NCBI GenBank assembly: GCA_016844565.1
Contig: JAENJB010000054.1
Location: forward strand, 1-7,423
Length of the DNA stretch: 7,423 nt
Reading direction: 5' to 3'
Source: Dehalococcoidia bacterium
Lineage (GTDB): Bacteria > Chloroflexota > Dehalococcoidia > JAENJB01
Shown here: positions 4,703 through 7,423 of the stretch, one piece after another
Layout: each line of letters begins with the position of its first letter
How positions within the stretch are numbered: the stretch's first letter is position 1
The notes under the pieces: model-generated
What the model saw: the letters and a program-made list of their open reading frames with translations, nothing else
Database searches by the model: none
What the model was told of the DNA's origin: nothing
Position numbers and translations under genes: made by a program

Positions 4703-7069
4703 ATGGGAAACCTCAAAGTAGTGGGTACGAGCGTCCCCAGGATAGATGCCCTGGAGAAGGTTACTGGAAAGGCGACTTATACCGGAGACATCACGCTGCC
4801 ACACATGCTTTATGCCAGGGTACTGAGGAGCCTGTACCCCCACGCCCGGATTATTGGTATCAACGTATCGAGGGCGGAGGGGGTGGCCGGGGTTAGGGCG
4901 ATAGTGACCGGCAAGGACGTATCAAATGAGAAAATGGGCTTCATTGAAGACCGTCCTGTGCTTGCCCGCGAGGTGGTACGTTTTGTAGGAGAGCCAGTGG
5001 CTGCGGTAGCCGCCGAGACTGTCGAGGCGGCGGAAGAGGCCATCGGGCTGATAGAAGTCGACTATGAGGAAATGCCGGCCGTATTCGATCCGCTTGAGGC
5101 CATGAGGAGCCACCCCCGGGTAGTGGTCCACCCCGACCTTCCGAGCTATCGCCTGCCACCGGCGCCGCTACGCCCACAGTACCGGTTTGACCCTGACCTG
5201 CCCAACATCTACTACCATCATAAGGTGCGCCATGGCGACGTTGAGAGGGGATTCCAGGAAGCTGACCTGGCCATGGAGAACAGGTTCATAACCCCCCGAA
5301 TGCACCATGCCCAAATAGAACCGCATTCCGCGGTTGCCCGGCCCGAGCCAGATGGGGGTTTAACCGTATGGGTGGCAGACCATATGGCTATGGCCTGGAA
5401 ATCCAGCCTGTGCCGCATTTTCGGTTTACAGCCTTCGAAGGTAAGGGTAATTGCACCCTATATCGGGGGCGGTTTTGGGGGGAAAGCGAACTGGTTGTGG
5501 CCGGCGCCAATAGCATCCCTCCTGGCCTTGAAAACGCAGAGGCCGGTCAACCTGGTTTTCAGCCGGGAAGAGGTTTTTATCGACGGCACAACAGACATCC
5601 CCATGATCGTTGATATCAAGGATGGCATAAAGAGGGATGGCACGTTGCTGGCCAGGGAAATGCGGGTTGTCATTAACTGTGGGGCATACAATGGCATGAT
5701 TGTCAGGATCACAAGAAACTGTGCCTTCGGTGCAGCAGGGACTTACAGGGTGCCGAATTTCAAATGGGACTCCTATTGCGTAACCACCAATGAGCCGCCC
5801 GCCGGCCCGCTACGTGGCTTTGGATGCACACAGGTCATCTGGGCTATAGAGTCCCAAATGGATATGATGGCCGTCAAGCTTGGTATCGACCCGGTGGAGA
5901 TAAGAAGAAAGAATATTCTGAAAGAGGGAGAGAGGGATGTCACCGGTATGACCGCCTATAACACCGGGGCCGCTGAGTGTTTGGAGAAAGCAGCAAAGTG
6001 GCTGGGTTGGGGTGAGAGACCGCCGCACGAAGGCGGTCTCTGGAGAATAGGGAAAGGGATTGCGCTGGCCAGCAAGTACACTACCGGCATGTCGTCCGCA
6101 GTGATAGTCAAGGTGCATGAGGATGCGTCCGTTGAGATACGCCACAGTGCCCATGAGGAAGGGCAGGGTTGCAACACTGTCCTGGCACAGATAGCTGCCG
6201 AGGAGTTTGCCACCACAATGGATAAGGTCAAGATGGTGTTCACCGACAGTGCCATTACTCCCTATGATTCAGGTACTGTATCCAGCCGCACTACCTTTGC
6301 CACCGGCAATGCCCTTCGCCTGGCCTGCCAGGATGCCAAGAGGCAACTCCTTGAAAGCGCTTCCCGCAGGCTGCAGGTGCCGGCTGAAGAGCTATCCATC
6401 GGGGATGGCAAGGTCTATTCCAGGGCCCATGCCGGGGGTGGGGGAGAGTTGATTACGAGTATTGGCGACCTTTTCATGCCTGGAGGCTTGGTCGCCGGTC
6501 TCGGAGAGGTCATCGGCAGGGGGCAATACACCTGTCCAACGAGCACGGAAGACCCGGCGACGGGACAGGGGGAGAGGCCGGTGGCTTATTATGCTCATGG
6601 CGCCTGCGCTGCTGAGGTGGCAGCCAATGTGAATACAGGAGAAGTCAGGGTGTTGAGGCTGGCACAGTGCTGGGATATGGCCCAGCCGGTAAATCCAAAA
6701 CTGTGCGAAGGGCAGATAGAAGGTGGGACCGCGATGGGCATTGGGAGGGCTTTATATGAGGAGATGATGACCGAAAGCGGCGTGCTGCTTAACCCCAACT
6801 TCGCCGACTACAAGCTTCCCACTCTTATGGAAGTGCCCACCGAGCAGATAGGTGCGATGACGGCCACACCGCAGCCTCACAGGGAGGGGCCATTTGGAGC
6901 CAAGGGCTTTTCAGAAGGGGCGATTCTGGCTGTGTCACCGGCCATCGCCAACGCGGTGTACGATGCCGTTGGTGCGAGGCTGAAGCACCTGCCGATTACC
7001 AGAGAGAAAATGCTGGAATCTCTTCGACTGCGCCCTGTGGACGATTCTCACATATCTGCGACAGGTTGA
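4703..7069 (+). CDS. Xanthine dehydrogenase-family molybdopterin-binding (large) subunit
   Basis: Catalytic subunit of a molybdenum hydroxylase, 788 residues, complete. It carries the molybdenum-pterin cofactor and hydroxylates or reduces an aldehyde, purine, N-heterocycle or aromatic CoA ester. The N-terminal a/b hammerhead domain (about 15-130) contains VTGKATYTGDI, RFVGEPVAAVAAET and VDYEEMPAVFD. Cofactor-binding domains follow: QIEPHSAVARPE (204-215), IGGGFGGK (254-261), GPLRGFGCTQ (368-377, with the conserved Arg), EEGQGCNTVLAQIAAEEF (485-502), SGTVSSRTT (523-531), QIEGG (671-675) and FGAKGFSEG (731-739), whose Glu738 is in the place of the family's catalytic base. The AYRCSFR loop of aerobic CO dehydrogenase is absent, so it is not CoxL. 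The FAD and 2Fe-2S subunits that normally adjoin it are not in the window. It follows mntP by 28 bp and its last 22 bp overlap the end of the convergent flavoprotein gene. The substrate cannot be assigned. Confidence 0.93.
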   Translation: MGNLKVVGTSVPRIDALEKVTGKATYTGDITLPHMLYARVLRSLYPHARIIGINVSRAEGVAGVRAIVTGKDVSNEKMGFIEDRPVLAREVVRFVGEPVAAVAAETVEAAEEAIGLIEVDYEEMPAVFDPLEAMRSHPRVVVHPDLPSYRLPPAPLRPQYRFDPDLPNIYYHHKVRHGDVERGFQEADLAMENRFITPRMHHAQIEPHSAVARPEPDGGLTVWVADHMAMAWKSSLCRIFGLQPSKVRVIAPYIGGGFGGKANWLWPAPIASLLALKTQRPVNLVFSREEVFIDGTTDIPMIVDIKDGIKRDGTLLAREMRVVINCGAYNGMIVRITRNCAFGAAGTYRVPNFKWDSYCVTTNEPPAGPLRGFGCTQVIWAIESQMDMMAVKLGIDPVEIRRKNILKEGERDVTGMTAYNTGAAECLEKAAKWLGWGERPPHEGGLWRIGKGIALASKYTTGMSSAVIVKVHEDASVEIRHSAHEEGQGCNTVLAQIAAEEFATTMDKVKMVFTDSAITPYDSGTVSSRTTFATGNALRLACQDAKRQLLESASRRLQVPAEELSIGDGKVYSRAHAGGGGELITSIGDLFMPGGLVAGLGEVIGRGQYTCPTSTEDPATGQGERPVAYYAHGACAAEVAANVNTGEVRVLRLAQCWDMAQPVNPKLCEGQIEGGTAMGIGRALYEEMMTESGVLLNPNFADYKLPTLMEVPTEQIGAMTATPQPHREGPFGAKGFSEGAILAVSPAIANAVYDAVGARLKHLPITREKMLESLRLRPVDDSHISATG

Positions 7070-7423
7070 TAAATCTCTCCACGCTCGACCTTTACCTCTC
7101 CGCTCTTTGGTTCATAGCAGGCGTGGATCGCTCGCAGCCAGTTCTTGTCATCTCTGTTGGGGAAATCGCTACGGTAAAAACCACCGCGGCTCTCAGTCCG
7201 CAGCAGAGCAGACCGTAGCATCGCTTTGCCGGTGAGGAACATCGCCTTTGCCTCCAGGGCATCTCTCAGCTCCTGCGTGCTCTGGCAGTTCATCTCCGAG
7301 GACTGTTTCTCCAGCCGCTCTAACTCCTTCAGTCCTTCTTCCAGGGAGGCCTTCTTCTTGATGGGGCTGGCATGTTGGAAAATAATGCGCCTGATTTCCT
7401 CACCGACATCTTCCGGTCTGGCT
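7048..7423 (-). CDS. Fumarate reductase/succinate dehydrogenase-type flavoprotein subunit, C-terminal part
   Basis: Only the last 124 residues are visible; the gene enters from the right edge. The segment begins with a helical, charged region (ARPEDVGEEIRRIIFQHASP, then KKKASLEEGLKELERLEKQ). It continues with ELRDALEAKAMFLTGKAMLRSALLR and the hallmark ESRGGFYRSDFP followed by NRDDKNWLRAI. This is the C-terminal helical domain of the SdhA/FrdA/NadB/AprA superfamily, in which ESRG-x-x-RSDFP-x-RDD-x-NW is strongly conserved. The tail SGEVKVERGEIYQPVADM resembles the end of SdhA/FrdA-like or AprA-like proteins more than L-aspartate oxidase. The FAD-binding N-terminal half and its partner subunits lie outside the window, so the exact enzyme is open. 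It converges with the molybdopterin subunit gene, and the stop codons are crossed by a 22-bp overlap. Confidence 0.85.
   Translation of the reverse strand, partial: ARPEDVGEEIRRIIFQHASPIKKKASLEEGLKELERLEKQSSEMNCQSTQELRDALEAKAMFLTGKAMLRSALLRTESRGGFYRSDFPNRDDKNWLRAIHACYEPKSGEVKVERGEIYQPVADM

Noticed and set aside
4314..4716. Minus-strand open frames opposite mntP
   Set aside because: They are shadows of mntP, whose two Asp motifs and normal length make the plus strand the real coding strand.
1..7423. CRISPR array, tRNA, insertion sequence or phage att site
   Set aside because: No regularly spaced repeats, tRNA-like cloverleaf, transposase frame or flanking target duplications were seen by eye.

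Overview
The window is a densely packed bacterial segment of fairly high GC. It is dominated by membrane transport genes and ends in two redox-enzyme genes. Sodium-pumping decarboxylase subunits, a molybdenum hydroxylase subunit and a fumarate reductase/succinate dehydrogenase-type flavoprotein suggest an uncultured anaerobic or facultative bacterium. Chloroflexota (for example Dehalococcoidia) is a plausible but weakly supported guess, since no rRNA or other marker gene is present.

Layout. The left part, 1-4018, is entirely on the minus strand. Read in the direction of transcription it holds an MFS drug/H+ antiporter-like gene (4018-2630), a DUF1646 ion-transporter-superfamily gene (2597-1551), a 30-codon relic of the C-terminus of a sodium-pump decarboxylase beta subunit (1550-1458), and a 160-bp non-coding stretch with a strong promoter. 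After these come a TerC/YjbE-family gene (1297-587), a small gamma subunit of a sodium-translocating decarboxylase (530-384) and the start of the intact beta subunit (357 to the left edge). From 4114 the plus strand carries mntP (manganese efflux) and, 28 bp later, a complete molybdopterin-binding subunit of a xanthine dehydrogenase-type enzyme (4703-7069). Its 3' end overlaps the 3' end of a convergent, partial flavoprotein gene that enters from the right edge.

How it may work together. The gamma and beta subunits would be the membrane part of a biotin-dependent Na+ pump driven by decarboxylation; the alpha and biotin-carrier subunits are not visible. TerC and MntP belong to two unrelated families both linked to Mn2+ export, so the locus may concern metal and ion homeostasis at the membrane. 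The MFS and mntP genes diverge from a 95-bp gap. Each has an extended -10 box almost touching its start codon and no ribosome binding site, which suggests leaderless transcripts.

Most notable are three things. The first is the in-frame relic of an oadB-type gene right after the DUF1646 stop codon, upstream of an intact oadG-oadB pair. The second is an internal in-frame gap of about 19 residues that removes TM3 from the MFS protein. The third is the set of operator-like dyads over the terC and mntP promoters. I found no convincing wholly new system; the relic and the rearrangement it implies are the best leads.
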